Shown piece after piece: positions 23,680 through 33,033 of a stretch of DNA of 64,000 nucleotides (positions are counted from its first letter, which is position 1; each line of letters begins with the position of its first letter). The notes under the pieces are model-generated. The model ran no database searches. It was not told where the DNA came from and saw only the letters and a program-made list of their open reading frames with translations. Made by a program: the position numbers and the translations under genes. The stretch comes from Oscillospiraceae bacterium (lineage in GTDB: Bacteria > Bacillota > Clostridia > Oscillospirales > Acutalibacteraceae): contig JAISBW010000012.1 of NCBI GenBank assembly GCA_031265995.1, forward strand, positions 1 to 64,000, given 5' to 3'.

Positions 23680-25410
23680 TCATCTTATCTTAATATGAAT
23701 TTCTCGCAGCTGTTCTTCGCTTACCTCACTTGGTGCTCCAAGCAGTATATCTTGCGCACCGCTGTTCATAGGGAACGCGGTTATTTCACGTATGTTTTCA
23801 GAACCCGTCAACAGCATTAAAATCCGATCAAGACCTGGCGCCATTCCTGCATGCGGCGGCGCACCATATGAAAAAGCCCTAAATAGAGATGGAAACTTAC
23901 TAATAACATCGCTTTTAGAATAACCTGCAATTTCAAAAGCTTTGAGCATAATTTTTATATCATGGTTTCGCACAGCGCCTGATGAAAGCTCAATGCCATT
24001 GCAAACTATGTCATATTGATACGCTAAAACATCCAAGGGATTCATATCTTCAAGCGCTTCAATACCACCTTGAGGCATTGAAAATGGATTATGAGTAAAG
24101 ACAATTTTATTTGTTTCCTCATCGCGTTCATACATATTAAAATCAGTAACATAACAAAAAGCAAATTTTTCTTTGTCAATAATCCCTAATTTTTCCGCCA
24201 GTTCATTTCTTACTTGACATGCAAACTTACAAGCTTTTTCCTTAACAATATCGGATATAAAAAAAATAACAGAATTCTCCCCAGATTTAGCCGTTTCCAA
24301 AAGTTTTCCGCGTCTATCTTGCGGAATAAACTTCTCTATTGGTCCTAAGAGATTTTTATTCTCACAAATCTTAATATAACCAAGCCCAGTCATTCCTATT
24401 TCTTTTGAAAACTTAAGCATATCATCAAAAAAACTTCTCGGCTTCAAAGCTACCTCTGAAACAGAAATCGCTTTGACAATTTTGCCGTCAAAAGCCTTAA
24501 AACCTGAATTTTTAAAGATCTCGCTTACATCACAAATTTCAAGTGGATTTCGCAAATCTGGCTTATCAGTTCCATATTTTTCAATCGATTCCGCATAAGA
24601 AATTCTTGGAAATGGTAAATCAGTAACTTTTTTACCGCCAAACTTTAAAAAAAGACTACTTAAAACCTGTTCTCCGATTGAAAAAACATCTTCTTGATCG
24701 GCAAAAGCCATCTCAAAATCAAGCTGATAGAACTCACCAGGCGCCCGATCAGCTCGCGAATCTTCGTCACGAAAACAGGGGGCTATCTGAAAATATCTTT
24801 CAAAACCCGAAACCATTAAAAGCTGCTTAAAAATCTGCGGAGCCTGCGGAAGCGCGTAAAATCTGCCTTTATATTTACGGCTCGGAACAAGATAATCCCT
24901 TGCGCCCTCAGGCGACGATGCCGAAAGAAGAGGAGTTTGAATCTCAAAAAACCCAAGTTCGCGCATATTACACCGAAGAAAATGAATCACATCAGATCTT
25001 AATAAAATTTTCTCATGAATCTTTGGGTTCCGCAAATCAAGGAATCTATATTTTAATCTTAATTCCTCTTTCACATTCTCAGACTCTTGAATCTCAAAAG
25101 GCAACGCCTCGCATGCACCCAGTAAAGCTATTTCTAAAGCCAAAACCTCATATTCGCCTGTCAAAATCTTCGGATTAACAGCTTCAAGACTGCGTTTTTT
25201 TAAAATTCCAGTGACAGAAACCGAACTTTCCCTCGTTACACTATTAACCTGCCCTTCATGAGCAACTATCTGCAAAGTCCCCGTTTCATCGCGCAAATCT
25301 ATAAATTTAACACCACCGTGATCCCGAATCCCCGACACCCAGCCGGCGACTTTTATATTAGCCCCAACTATTTTCTCGCTAACTTGGGAACACTTATGAG
25401 TTCGGTACAT
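23680..25410 (-). CDS. aspS: Aspartate--tRNA ligase
   Basis: Class II synthetase that charges tRNA(Asp). The 576-aa protein has the N-terminal OB anticodon-binding fold (VAGWVSGIRDHGGVKFIDLRD), motif 2 with FRDEDSRADRAPGEFYQLD, the bacterial GAD insertion domain and motif 3 GLDRILMLL near the end. The ATG at 25410 fits the family start; a frame extending to 25464 reads into the R1 repeat. hisS, the usual partner, is absent. A gatCA pair is in the window, so this AspRS may be non-discriminating and also charge tRNA(Asn) (inference). Confidence 0.95.
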   Translation of the reverse strand: MYRTHKCSQVSEKIVGANIKVAGWVSGIRDHGGVKFIDLRDETGTLQIVAHEGQVNSVTRESSVSVTGILKKRSLEAVNPKILTGEYEVLALEIALLGACEALPFEIQESENVKEELRLKYRFLDLRNPKIHEKILLRSDVIHFLRCNMRELGFFEIQTPLLSASSPEGARDYLVPSRKYKGRFYALPQAPQIFKQLLMVSGFERYFQIAPCFRDEDSRADRAPGEFYQLDFEMAFADQEDVFSIGEQVLSSLFLKFGGKKVTDLPFPRISYAESIEKYGTDKPDLRNPLEICDVSEIFKNSGFKAFDGKIVKAISVSEVALKPRSFFDDMLKFSKEIGMTGLGYIKICENKNLLGPIEKFIPQDRRGKLLETAKSGENSVIFFISDIVKEKACKFACQVRNELAEKLGIIDKEKFAFCYVTDFNMYERDEETNKIVFTHNPFSMPQGGIEALEDMNPLDVLAYQYDIVCNGIELSSGAVRNHDIKIMLKAFEIAGYSKSDVISKFPSLFRAFSYGAPPHAGMAPGLDRILMLLTGSENIREITAFPMNSGAQDILLGAPSEVSEEQLREIHIKIR

Positions 25411-25431
25411 AAACACCAACCATACATATTT

Positions 25432-25595
25432 AGAACCTGTATTCAAAAGGATCAAAATATCCAATTTTCAATAATTTTTTTCAAAATTTTGTCAAAAATG
25501 CTCAGAATACATAAAGTATTTATTGCGCTTTTTTTATCATTACTGAAGAAAAATTCTTCAAAAATTTGGAATTTGCCCTTTTGAATACAGATTCT
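25432..25595. repeat. R1 palindromic repeat, full copy
   Basis: Full copy between aspS and the V-ATPase operon, 19 bp after the end of subunit D and 21 bp before aspS. It therefore interrupts what may be a single transcription unit. Confidence 0.95.
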
Positions 25596-25614
25596 TAAAA
25601 AAATATAAAAAATT

Positions 25615-26223
25615 TTATTTTCTTCGTTTTATTACTTTTAGTCTCACAAATTCTTCTCTCTCTTTTTCTTCCAGAACATCGCTCATACTTTTTACCATTC
25701 GTTCAAATTCAGGTATTATAGCGTTTTTTAAAGCATTTGCACGTTTTTTTGTCTTTCTTATTGCTTGAGTAAGGCGGTAAACACTATTTTCAATTCTAGC
25801 AAATATAACAGTCAAATATTTCACTTCACAAAATTTAAAATAAGCCCTATCAAGATTTGAATCTGAGCTATAAAGACCGAAAGGTACTTCTTTCGCGTCA
25901 TTTTCTTCAAGTGAAAAAATCGGAATCTCAACCCCCATCACACTTCTAAAAAAAAACCTTAAACCATCCTCTTTAGGGGCACACATAGCCAATTCTTCGC
26001 AAACACCAATCGAAATATTCGCTCTTTGAAGTGCAAGATACGCATCTTTATAGACAATTCCTATTTTTTCCCGAACCTCTTTCGCCTCTTCAACAAGTGC
26101 CATTAATTCTCTCATTAAAATATTTCGTTTTTGATCTAAAATAACAAAACCTTTTTTTGAAAAACTCAAACTACGCTTAGCCGACATTAAATTGCCCTTA
26201 GTAGGCGAAATCTGAAATTTCAA
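25615..26223 (-). CDS. ntpD: V-type ATP synthase subunit D
   Basis: Central-stalk subunit whose coiled coil rotates inside the A3B3 head. The 202-aa protein begins with the D-subunit pattern ISPTKGNLMSAKRSLSFSKK (residues 4-23) and is predicted helical at both ends, with a variable middle (95-130). TTG start immediately after the stop of subunit B, with AGGAG inside the end of B, so translation is coupled. Last gene of the operon. Confidence 0.92.
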   Translation of the reverse strand: MKFQISPTKGNLMSAKRSLSFSKKGFVILDQKRNILMRELMALVEEAKEVREKIGIVYKDAYLALQRANISIGVCEELAMCAPKEDGLRFFFRSVMGVEIPIFSLEENDAKEVPFGLYSSDSNLDRAYFKFCEVKYLTVIFARIENSVYRLTQAIRKTKKRANALKNAIIPEFERMVKSMSDVLEEKEREEFVRLKVIKRRK

Positions 26224-27675
26224 CTAAATCATCTCCTGGGGATCATCTACAAAACTTATTAAATTTTTATCTTCAATATAATGCTTACTTAAAATTTCAG
26301 GTTTAATTCTAGAAAGTTCATTTCTTGGCAGCAAAGATAAAATTCGCCAGCCTAAATCTAATGTTTCTTTCATTGAACGGTTTTCATGAAAACCCTGATT
26401 AATAAAATAACGCTCAAAAACAGAACCAAATTTTAAATAAATTTTGTCTATACTACTTAAATCATCTTCGCCAACAACAGACGAAAGCGCCCGTGTATCC
26501 AGGACTCTAGAGTAAGACGCAAATAGCTGATCCGCCAAAACAGGATGATCCTGGTGAGTAAAACCCTTCCCTATCCCGTCTTTCATTAATCTTGAAAGAG
26601 AAGGCAAAATAGAAACCGAAGGATAAAAACCCTTTCCTTCAAGCAAACGAGAAAGCACAATTTGGCCTTCGGTTATATAACCAGTAAGATCAGGAATAGG
26701 ATGAGTTATATCGTCACCAGGCATAGTAAGGATAGGAATTTGTGTAACAGAACCTTTTTTGCCCTTAAGCATACCAGCACGCTCATAAAGAGACGCCAAG
26801 TCCGAATAAAGGTACCCTGGAAATCCTTTTCTCCCTGGTATTTCACCTTTTGAAGAACTAAACTCCCTAACAGCTTCTGCGTAGGAAGTCATATCAGTCA
26901 TAATTACAAGTACGTGATAGTCAAGATCAAAAGCTAAATACTCCGCGGCCGTGAGCGCAAAACGCGGAGTAAGAATTCTTTCTGTTACAGGATCGCTCGA
27001 AAGATTTAAAAACATAACGACCCGCCCAAGGGCGCCGGAATACTCAAATTCTTCTCTGAAATACGACGCAACATCGTTTTTTACACCCATCGCGGCAAAA
27101 ACAATAGCAAAATTATTCTCCCCTGAATTTGAAACCCTCGCCTGTTTTGCGATCTGAATTGCCAAATCATTATGTCTCATCCCCGCACCAGAAAAAATCG
27201 GAAGTTTTTGACCCCTTATTAAAGTAATAAGCGCATCAATTGAAGAAATTCCGGTACAAATATAATCCTTAGGATAAATACGGGAAATCGGATTAATCGG
27301 CAAACCGTTTACATCTCGGCTTACATACCTGGAATTTTTATCTAAAAATTCATCCACTTCAGAACGAATCTCACCCAAGCCGTCAATCGGTTTACCGGAG
27401 CCGCTAAAAACCCTCCCTAAAATTTCGCGTGAAAGTGCCATTTGCATAGGGTGACCCTTAAAGCAAATTTCAGTATTCTCCAAAGATATAAACTTAACGC
27501 CTTCGAAAACCTGAATTATCGCATAGTCCCCTTCTATCTGTATAACACGCCCATGTCTTACCGCGCCGCCGTCAAGATATATATCGACCACTTCGTCAAA
27601 AAAAACACCACCGACACCACCAACGGCAATCAAAGAGCCTTTTATTTCCTTTAAGCCGGAGTATCTTATTATCAT
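26224..27675 (-). CDS. ntpB: V-type ATP synthase subunit B
   Basis: Non-catalytic nucleotide-binding-fold subunit of the A3B3 hexamer. The 483-aa protein has the N-terminal barrel, [24 protein letters not shown] and [18 protein letters not shown] in place of a full P-loop, as in other B subunits, and [29 protein letters not shown] (shown in two parts by residues about 225-255). [18 protein letters not shown] is typical. Length is normal, though [20 protein letters not shown] near the start is slightly longer than usual. Confidence 0.95.
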   Translation of the reverse strand: MIIRYSGLKEIKGSLIAVGGVGGVFFDEVVDIYLDGGAVRHGRVIQIEGDYAIIQVFEGVKFISLENTEICFKGHPMQMALSREILGRVFSGSGKPIDGLGEIRSEVDEFLDKNSRYVSRDVNGLPINPISRIYPKDYICTGISSIDALITLIRGQKLPIFSGAGMRHNDLAIQIAKQARVSNSGENNFAIVFAAMGVKNDVASYFREEFEYSGALGRVVMFLNLSSDPVTERILTPRFALTAAEYLAFDLDYHVLVIMTDMTSYAEAVREFSSSKGEIPGRKGFPGYLYSDLASLYERAGMLKGKKGSVTQIPILTMPGDDITHPIPDLTGYITEGQIVLSRLLEGKGFYPSVSILPSLSRLMKDGIGKGFTHQDHPVLADQLFASYSRVLDTRALSSVVGEDDLSSIDKIYLKFGSVFERYFINQGFHENRSMKETLDLGWRILSLLPRNELSRIKPEILSKHYIEDKNLISFVDDPQEMI

Positions 27676-27705
27676 AAATTAACCATCAAACTAGAAAAAG
27701 CAAAA

Positions 27706-29457
27706 TCATGCAATCAATTTTTCTATTTCACCATCTATTTTGTAAAAATAATCATTAAACATATCTAATCTGCTATTAGGAATTTCATATTTCATTCTTG
27801 CCAAATCCGAAAAAATCCCCGTTTCGATAACCTTCGAAATAGGTATCGAAGCAGAAATCAAATTTCTTGCCTTTTTATTAAGATAAATTATTGCTTTCAT
27901 CATTAATTCTTGTTTCGCCAGCGAAACAAAAGTGTCTTCCTCATGAAAAGAGTTTTGCTGTAAAAATCCAACACGTATCAATTTAGCCGTTTCTATAAGC
28001 AATTTTTGATCATCCGGCAAAACATCTTCCCCGACTAAACGCACAATCTCCATAAGACGCTCTTCTTCGTGCAAAAAAAACATCATTTTTTTTCTATATC
28101 CTGCAAAATCCGCGCTCACATTTTTAGAATACCAACCGTCAAGTTCATTAAAATACTCGCTATAACTTGAAATCCAATTTATCGCCGGATAATGCCTGGA
28201 ATACGCCAAATTTTTATCCAACGCCCAAAAACACCTTGTAAAACGTTTTGTATTCTGGGTGACCGGCTCGGAAAAATCCGATCCTTGCGGAGAAACGGCA
28301 CCAATTATTGTAACTGACCCACTTTCACCGCAAAGCACCTCAAAACGCCCCGCACGTTCATAAAATTCTGAAAGCCGTGAAGGCAAATAAGCAGGGAAAC
28401 CTTCCTCGGCCGGCATTTCTTCAAGACGACCCGAAATTTCACGCAAAGCTTCTGCCCAACGCGATGTAGAATCCGCCATCATTGCAACGTCATAACCCAT
28501 ATCACGATAATACTCAGCTAATGTAACGCCTGTATAAATAGATGCCTCCCGCGCTGCAACCGGCATATTGGAAGTATTGGCTATAAAAATCGTACGCTCT
28601 GTCATCGGACTACCTGTTTTCGGATCGACCAGATTTGAAAATTCCTCTAAAACCTGCGTCATCTCATTTCCGCGTTCACCACATCCCACATAAACAATAA
28701 CATCGGCATCACACCATTTGGCAAGCTGATGCTGAGTCATAGTTTTGCCTGTTCCAAATCCCCCTGGCAAAATAGCAGCCCCGCCCTTCGCAACTGGAAA
28801 AAACGAATCTATCACACGCTGACCGGTAATAAGCGGAACATTCATCGGAAGTCTTTTTTTTACAGGACGAGGAGCACGAATATTCCAAATTTGAGAAAGA
28901 GTCAACCCGGCTTCGCCGCCATCTGTTTTTAATTTTAGTACTACATCATCGCATCTATATTTCCCATTTTTAACAATCTCAGATACCGTCCCTTCAATAC
29001 CGTTGGGAACCATAACCCTATGATTTATCACAATACTCTCGCGGCACACCGCATAAACCGAACCACTTCTAAGCCTCTCCCCCACCTCGGCCTTGATTTC
29101 GACGTCCCATAATTTTTCCTTATCCAAAGCATCTATGTTGCATCCTCTTGGTATAAAAGCACCTGAAGCACCCTCAATTCGCCTAAGCGGTCTCTCGATT
29201 CCATCGAAAATGTTCCCTATAAGCCCGGGGCCGAGCGTAACACTCATCGGACGCCCAATGCTTTTCACCAAGTCTCCAACAGCAAGACCCGCAGTATCCT
29301 CAAAAACCTGTATTACAGTCTTTTCGGCGCCTACACTAATTACTTCGCCCACAAGATCCTCTTTGCCAATATAAACCATATCAGACATAGCAAACGAAAC
29401 CATACCCTTAATAGTCACAACAGGCCCATTAATGCCATAAATTAACCCTTCTGCCAA
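27706..29457 (-). CDS. ntpA: V-type ATP synthase catalytic subunit A
   Basis: Catalytic ATPase subunit. The 583-aa protein has the A-type P-loop GGFGTGKT (near residue 233), the long non-homologous region (about 110-190), GERGNEM, and SRWAEALREISGRLEEMPAE with the catalytic region. It starts with TTG, and the ribosome site is a run of seven G (29465-29471, minus strand), an unusual homopolymer Shine-Dalgarno. Gene order on this strand is K-F-E-A-B-D. Confidence 0.96.
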   Translation of the reverse strand: MAEGLIYGINGPVVTIKGMVSFAMSDMVYIGKEDLVGEVISVGAEKTVIQVFEDTAGLAVGDLVKSIGRPMSVTLGPGLIGNIFDGIERPLRRIEGASGAFIPRGCNIDALDKEKLWDVEIKAEVGERLRSGSVYAVCRESIVINHRVMVPNGIEGTVSEIVKNGKYRCDDVVLKLKTDGGEAGLTLSQIWNIRAPRPVKKRLPMNVPLITGQRVIDSFFPVAKGGAAILPGGFGTGKTMTQHQLAKWCDADVIVYVGCGERGNEMTQVLEEFSNLVDPKTGSPMTERTIFIANTSNMPVAAREASIYTGVTLAEYYRDMGYDVAMMADSTSRWAEALREISGRLEEMPAEEGFPAYLPSRLSEFYERAGRFEVLCGESGSVTIIGAVSPQGSDFSEPVTQNTKRFTRCFWALDKNLAYSRHYPAINWISSYSEYFNELDGWYSKNVSADFAGYRKKMMFFLHEEERLMEIVRLVGEDVLPDDQKLLIETAKLIRVGFLQQNSFHEEDTFVSLAKQELMMKAIIYLNKKARNLISASIPISKVIETGIFSDLARMKYEIPNSRLDMFNDYFYKIDGEIEKLIA

Positions 29458-29506
29458 CTAGACGCCCCCCCTTTTTTCCAAAAAACAATAACTTCACAAA
29501 TTATTT

Positions 29507-30058
29507 TTAACAATAAGAGAAAAAAGCACTCAATGCAGAATCAAAGGTTTCATCGACAACTGTACCATTTTTTTTGCCAACAATACCACCAAGCTTTATT
29601 TTTTCTTCAGCCAAAATTTCCGCGTTTTTAATAACATTTTGGATAATATCTGAATAAATCAAATCTTCTTTTCGAACGTAGACCCTAGGCGCATCTCCCA
29701 AAAATTTAAATATAATCTCACAATTATTTTTTAATCTCTCGGGATAACTTTTCGAATTAACAAATTCTTTAATTTTTATTTCGCATTCATCAAAAATTTT
29801 TTGCTCAACCTCTTTTTTCTTCGCAAACACTCTTTTTCTCGCCAAAACACCCCTGGCTGAAATCTCACGCGAGATCCTGCTTTTTACCACAGTGAGTTCT
29901 GATTGTATAATTTTTCTCGCAACGTCAATCATTTCCGCTTCAGCTTGCTTTATCCGTTCAGACTCAATCTTTCTCAATCCTTCGATTAACTCAGATTGAC
30001 TTCGTCTGGCGCATCTTCCTATTGAACTTAAAAACTTACTTAAAATCTTTTCTTCCAA
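29507..30058 (-). CDS. ntpE: V-type ATP synthase subunit E
   Basis: Peripheral-stalk subunit that ties the head to subunit I. The 183-aa protein has a long charged N-terminal helix (residues 1-95, SERIKQAEAEMIDVARKIIQ) and a C-terminal globular domain with APRVYVRKEDL and EEKIKLGGIVGKKNGTVVDE, typical of E subunits. TTG start behind GGGG. It begins 52 bp after the end of subunit F, which terminates in a 13-G run. Confidence 0.88.
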   Translation of the reverse strand: MEEKILSKFLSSIGRCARRSQSELIEGLRKIESERIKQAEAEMIDVARKIIQSELTVVKSRISREISARGVLARKRVFAKKKEVEQKIFDECEIKIKEFVNSKSYPERLKNNCEIIFKFLGDAPRVYVRKEDLIYSDIIQNVIKNAEILAEEKIKLGGIVGKKNGTVVDETFDSALSAFFSYC

Positions 30059-30110
30059 CGATATCCCCGCCTTTTTTTGTAAATATTTTCTGCCAAAATT
30101 CTATTATATT

Positions 30111-30425
30111 CTATACAAGAGCCCCCCCCCCCCCTATGGCGTCTCGTATATATTTACCCATAAGTTTTTCTGTCTCACCACTGTTGTGGCGGTCAGGAAT
30201 TTGAACAATTGCTTTGCGTACATTAAGTTTGAAAGGATATACCAAACTTCCATAAAAAGACATAAGCAATTCCGTTATCAGAATCAACGCTATTGTGTTA
30301 TCATTCAGCGCAGTTTCAAAAACAATCTTAAACTCATCTTCGCCATGCACAACGACACCCTCAATCCCGACTAAGAGCAAACCCATAGCAGTATCTATAT
30401 TATCGCTTATAAGAAAAAACCGCAA
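30111..30425 (-). CDS. V-type ATP synthase subunit F, ending in a poly-G tract
   Basis: Small rotor-stalk subunit. The 104-aa protein starts RFFLISDNIDTAMGLLLVGIEG and has FKIVFETALNDNTIALILIT, the Rossmann-like F-subunit pattern. The last residues, GGGGALV, are encoded by 13 consecutive G (complement of C13 at 30122-30134), far longer than expected in such AT-rich DNA. Slippage there would change the last residues and the stop position, and the distance to subunit E. The conserved fold ends before the tract, so activity may survive. TTG start behind GGGGCG. Confidence 0.87.
   Translation of the reverse strand: MRFFLISDNIDTAMGLLLVGIEGVVVHGEDEFKIVFETALNDNTIALILITELLMSFYGSLVYPFKLNVRKAIVQIPDRHNSGETEKLMGKYIRDAIGGGGALV
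30122..30134. repeat. Homopolymer of 13 C (G on the coding strand) in the V-ATPase operon
   Basis: Thirteen identical bases near the stop codon of subunit F and 64 bp before the start of subunit E. Such tracts are prone to polymerase slippage and can act as phase-variable switches; sequencing error in the exact count is also possible. Confidence 0.9.
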
Positions 30426-30478
30426 AGAATCGCCCCAAATATAATCAAAATACCTACAAAAAATAACTTTAAAAACTT

Positions 30479-30961
30479 TTATATGATGCCTATCAATAAA
30501 TCAAGTTTATTAAGAATAAAAACCGAAATGAGAAGTCCATAAAGGGCGATAGCTTCGCCAAAAACAGCAAAAATCATAGATTTCCCCACAGTATCAGGGC
30601 TTTCCGACATCGCAACAATCGCAGCCGGAGCCGCCGCCGCAACCGCCAGACCGCCGCCTATTCCGGCCATACCGAGGGCAATTGCTGAAGCAACCAAACC
30701 AACACCATAAGCATTGGCACGAGCCGCAGACTCGGCATCGGACTGTGAATGAGAAATCGCCGAACTTGTTTCAGATACAGCCGCCGCCGAACGACATTCG
30801 CTTAAAGCGCAAAAAAAACATATCAAAATAACAAAAGCAGCAGAGGCTATTTGAGAAAACACAGCAGTTTTCTTGTTCATTCCTTTTTTAATTAATTTTA
30901 CAACAAAAAAAGCGGAAACCAAAACAAAAATAAGCGGAACAACAAAAAAGATAAAAACCAT
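30479..30961 (-). CDS. ntpK: V-type ATP synthase proteolipid subunit K
   Basis: Membrane rotor subunit that carries H+ or Na+. The 160-aa protein has an N-terminal pair of hydrophobic helices (about 1-22, 35-55), a polar Ser/Ala-rich linker, and a C-terminal hairpin with GVGLVASAIALGMAGIGGGL and the ion-binding Glu in GEAIALYGLLISVFIL (near 137). Only the C-terminal hairpin keeps the carboxylate and the glycine-rich packing motif; the N-terminal half is divergent. ATG behind AGGAGG. First gene of the operon; the divergent exported 610-aa gene lies upstream. Subunits I and C, needed for a complete enzyme, are not in this operon. Confidence 0.9.
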   Translation of the reverse strand: MVFIFFVVPLIFVLVSAFFVVKLIKKGMNKKTAVFSQIASAAFVILICFFCALSECRSAAAVSETSSAISHSQSDAESAARANAYGVGLVASAIALGMAGIGGGLAVAAAAPAAIVAMSESPDTVGKSMIFAVFGEAIALYGLLISVFILNKLDLLIGII

Positions 30962-31057
30962 AATTGCGCCTCCTAAATATGTCGGATATTGTAAATCTTA
31001 CACCTAAAAATTGCAAGCAAAAAGCAGTAAAATCAATAGATAAAATTAAAATAAAAA

Positions 31058-31087
31058 TTTACAAATAATATAAAAATGTGATATAAT
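31058..31087 (+). promoter_or_regulatory. Promoter of the 610-aa exported protein
   Basis: TTTACA at 31058-31063, an 18-bp spacer and a perfect TATAAT at 31082-31087, about 60 bp before the ATG. Confidence 0.6.
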
Positions 31088-31148
31088 TTTCTTTATAATA
31101 GTTATATTATGAACTGAAAACGGAAATATATAAAAAACAGGTGAAAAA

Positions 31149-32981
31149 ATGAAGAAAAATACAATTAAAAATCTGGCGTTTGCTTTATCGATTTTACAGC
31201 TCTCGACACAAACTTTTGCTGCAAATAATCATCCGTCCGAAAGATCTTATCATTCCGAAGACAATGTTACTTCCGAAAGGTCTGTCTCAAGACAAAAGAA
31301 AGGGAGGAAACTATCTACATTTTGGTTAGCGGTAGGCACGATATCGACCACTATAGGTTTAATTTATCTAAAATCTCGAAGTGAAAATGCGAAAAACAAA
31401 GAAAATGAAGAAGAAGTAGGAGGAGAAGAAAAAGAGGATTTAAAAAGAATCATAGGAATACCATTATTTTTCCCAACAGTTCCATGCGAACCTCAGCAGT
31501 TTGAATCGCAAATTTTTGATGTCGATCATGAAAACAAAAGATTAAAATATGCTAAGCGTTTCGGAAGACAAAGCGAACAAGATAGCGCTAGGCAAAATCT
31601 CAATTTACTTTTTTCGCCATTCGGTGTTCGCCCTACAAGAAAATATTTTGACAAGGCAGCGATGGAAAAATCATATCCTTGGTCAGAAATTGATGTAAAA
31701 GGAATAATTAAAGATTTTACAAACTTAAAAGGAAATTTTTCCCAAACGTTTAAACGTCAATTTGGTCTCAGTTCTCTTCACCAAACAAATTTTTCACTCC
31801 AATCTCAAAAACTCAACGAATATCTTTGTTTACCGTTTTACAAGAATCTTTTTGGTGAAAATATCCATGAATTTGTTTCAGTTTGGAAGAAATTATTTGA
31901 AAATGAAACAATTACCGTAGCTCACGCAAGAGAAAAGAAAGAAATCACCCCCGCGGCTTACTTATTCTGCCCTTGGTCAAATGGTTTCTGGCAAGAATAT
32001 CCCCAAGGTGACCACATGTTGGGATCAGCAAGTGATTGTGGGATTTTTGCATGTGATTCTCGTCTCGAAAAGCTGGAAACAGGCTTCGTAAAAGATTTTT
32101 TCAAAATGATTATTCACATAAGCGAACTTCCAGAAAAAAATGAATCCAAAACACATGCCATCTTATTGCTTACGAACTTAAACGATGACGGTGAAGGTTC
32201 ACGTACCAATTGCCCTTTACGCTTAAGAACTGTTGTGCAATCTATTAAAAATTATTTTTACGGAATAAGACAATCCAATTTGTTGGAAATTCTTTTAAAT
32301 TGCTTCATATCCCAAGTAAATAAAGCAACTGATAAAATTATGGCACATACAAATTATAACGGTCCCATTCCAGTACATCCAGTAGAAAGATATTTTAAAC
32401 AAGGGGGGACTATTATACAACCTGAGCTAGTAAGCAACCTTCGAGAAAGAGTCGAGTCTTTTTGCAGAGGGTCTAGCATGGACGCAGAAGCACCAGAAGT
32501 AGCCCGAGAAGAAATTAATAATTGCAAAAAAAATATCAATAACGAAGAATTATTCAAGCTTTGCGCCAGCACTTGCACGAGAGAAAAAATTTTTGATGAA
32601 TTATACGGAACAATTGACGTAGACACACAAGAATTTAGTGACATTGCAGGACATAAAATTGGTTTCGATTCCTTTTGTACCTTTTTAGGAATTAAAAGAA
32701 AAGAGTTAAGGCATTTTCAAAAAAAGATTGAAGATAAAATTAAAAACTATGAGTTAAAAACAAACGAAACTGAAGAAATGAGAAACGCTTCTTTAAAGTT
32801 AGCAAAAGGAGAAATAAAAATAAGTCTACACGAAATTACAAAAGAAGGAAATTTATACACTATTTTTTTCGTAATTGTACTTGAAGAATTAGGCTATGAT
32901 ACAAACGATTGTTTAGGAATCATGATTGGCACCTCATTATTTGACAAATTAGTCGAGCAAGGAATTCTTGAAAAAATATAA
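31149..32981 (+). CDS. Large exported protein of unknown family, 610 aa
   Basis: Not recognised. A signal peptide (residues 1-24, cleavage after FAA) is followed by a Ser/Arg-rich linker with two SER-containing near-repeats (HPSERSYHSE, VTSERSVS), a hydrophobic segment at about 58-75, an acidic stretch (ENAKNKENEEEVGGEEKEDL) and a large globular region. Noteworthy are FCPWSNGFWQEYPQGDHMLG, SASDCGIFACDSRLEK and LLTNLNDDGEGSRTNCPLRL, with a dozen cysteines overall. Topology suggests a membrane-tethered or secreted protein acting outside the cell. RBS is weak (AGGTGAAAA). It diverges from the V-ATPase operon. A protease or hydrolase role cannot be read from motifs; a symbiosis effector is only a guess. 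Confidence 0.75.
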   Translation: MKKNTIKNLAFALSILQLSTQTFAANNHPSERSYHSEDNVTSERSVSRQKKGRKLSTFWLAVGTISTTIGLIYLKSRSENAKNKENEEEVGGEEKEDLKRIIGIPLFFPTVPCEPQQFESQIFDVDHENKRLKYAKRFGRQSEQDSARQNLNLLFSPFGVRPTRKYFDKAAMEKSYPWSEIDVKGIIKDFTNLKGNFSQTFKRQFGLSSLHQTNFSLQSQKLNEYLCLPFYKNLFGENIHEFVSVWKKLFENETITVAHAREKKEITPAAYLFCPWSNGFWQEYPQGDHMLGSASDCGIFACDSRLEKLETGFVKDFFKMIIHISELPEKNESKTHAILLLTNLNDDGEGSRTNCPLRLRTVVQSIKNYFYGIRQSNLLEILLNCFISQVNKATDKIMAHTNYNGPIPVHPVERYFKQGGTIIQPELVSNLRERVESFCRGSSMDAEAPEVAREEINNCKKNINNEELFKLCASTCTREKIFDELYGTIDVDTQEFSDIAGHKIGFDSFCTFLGIKRKELRHFQKKIEDKIKNYELKTNETEEMRNASLKLAKGEIKISLHEITKEGNLYTIFFVIVLEELGYDTNDCLGIMIGTSLFDKLVEQGILEKI

Positions 32982-33033
32982 AACGTCCTTTATATCTAAG
33001 AAGACGTCCAATATCCCTGAGCTATCAGTTTAT

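Noticed and set aside
32982..33033. Terminator between the convergent 610-aa and Ddl genes
   Set aside because: ACGTCC occurs twice as a direct repeat, not as an inverted repeat, and no T-tract follows.
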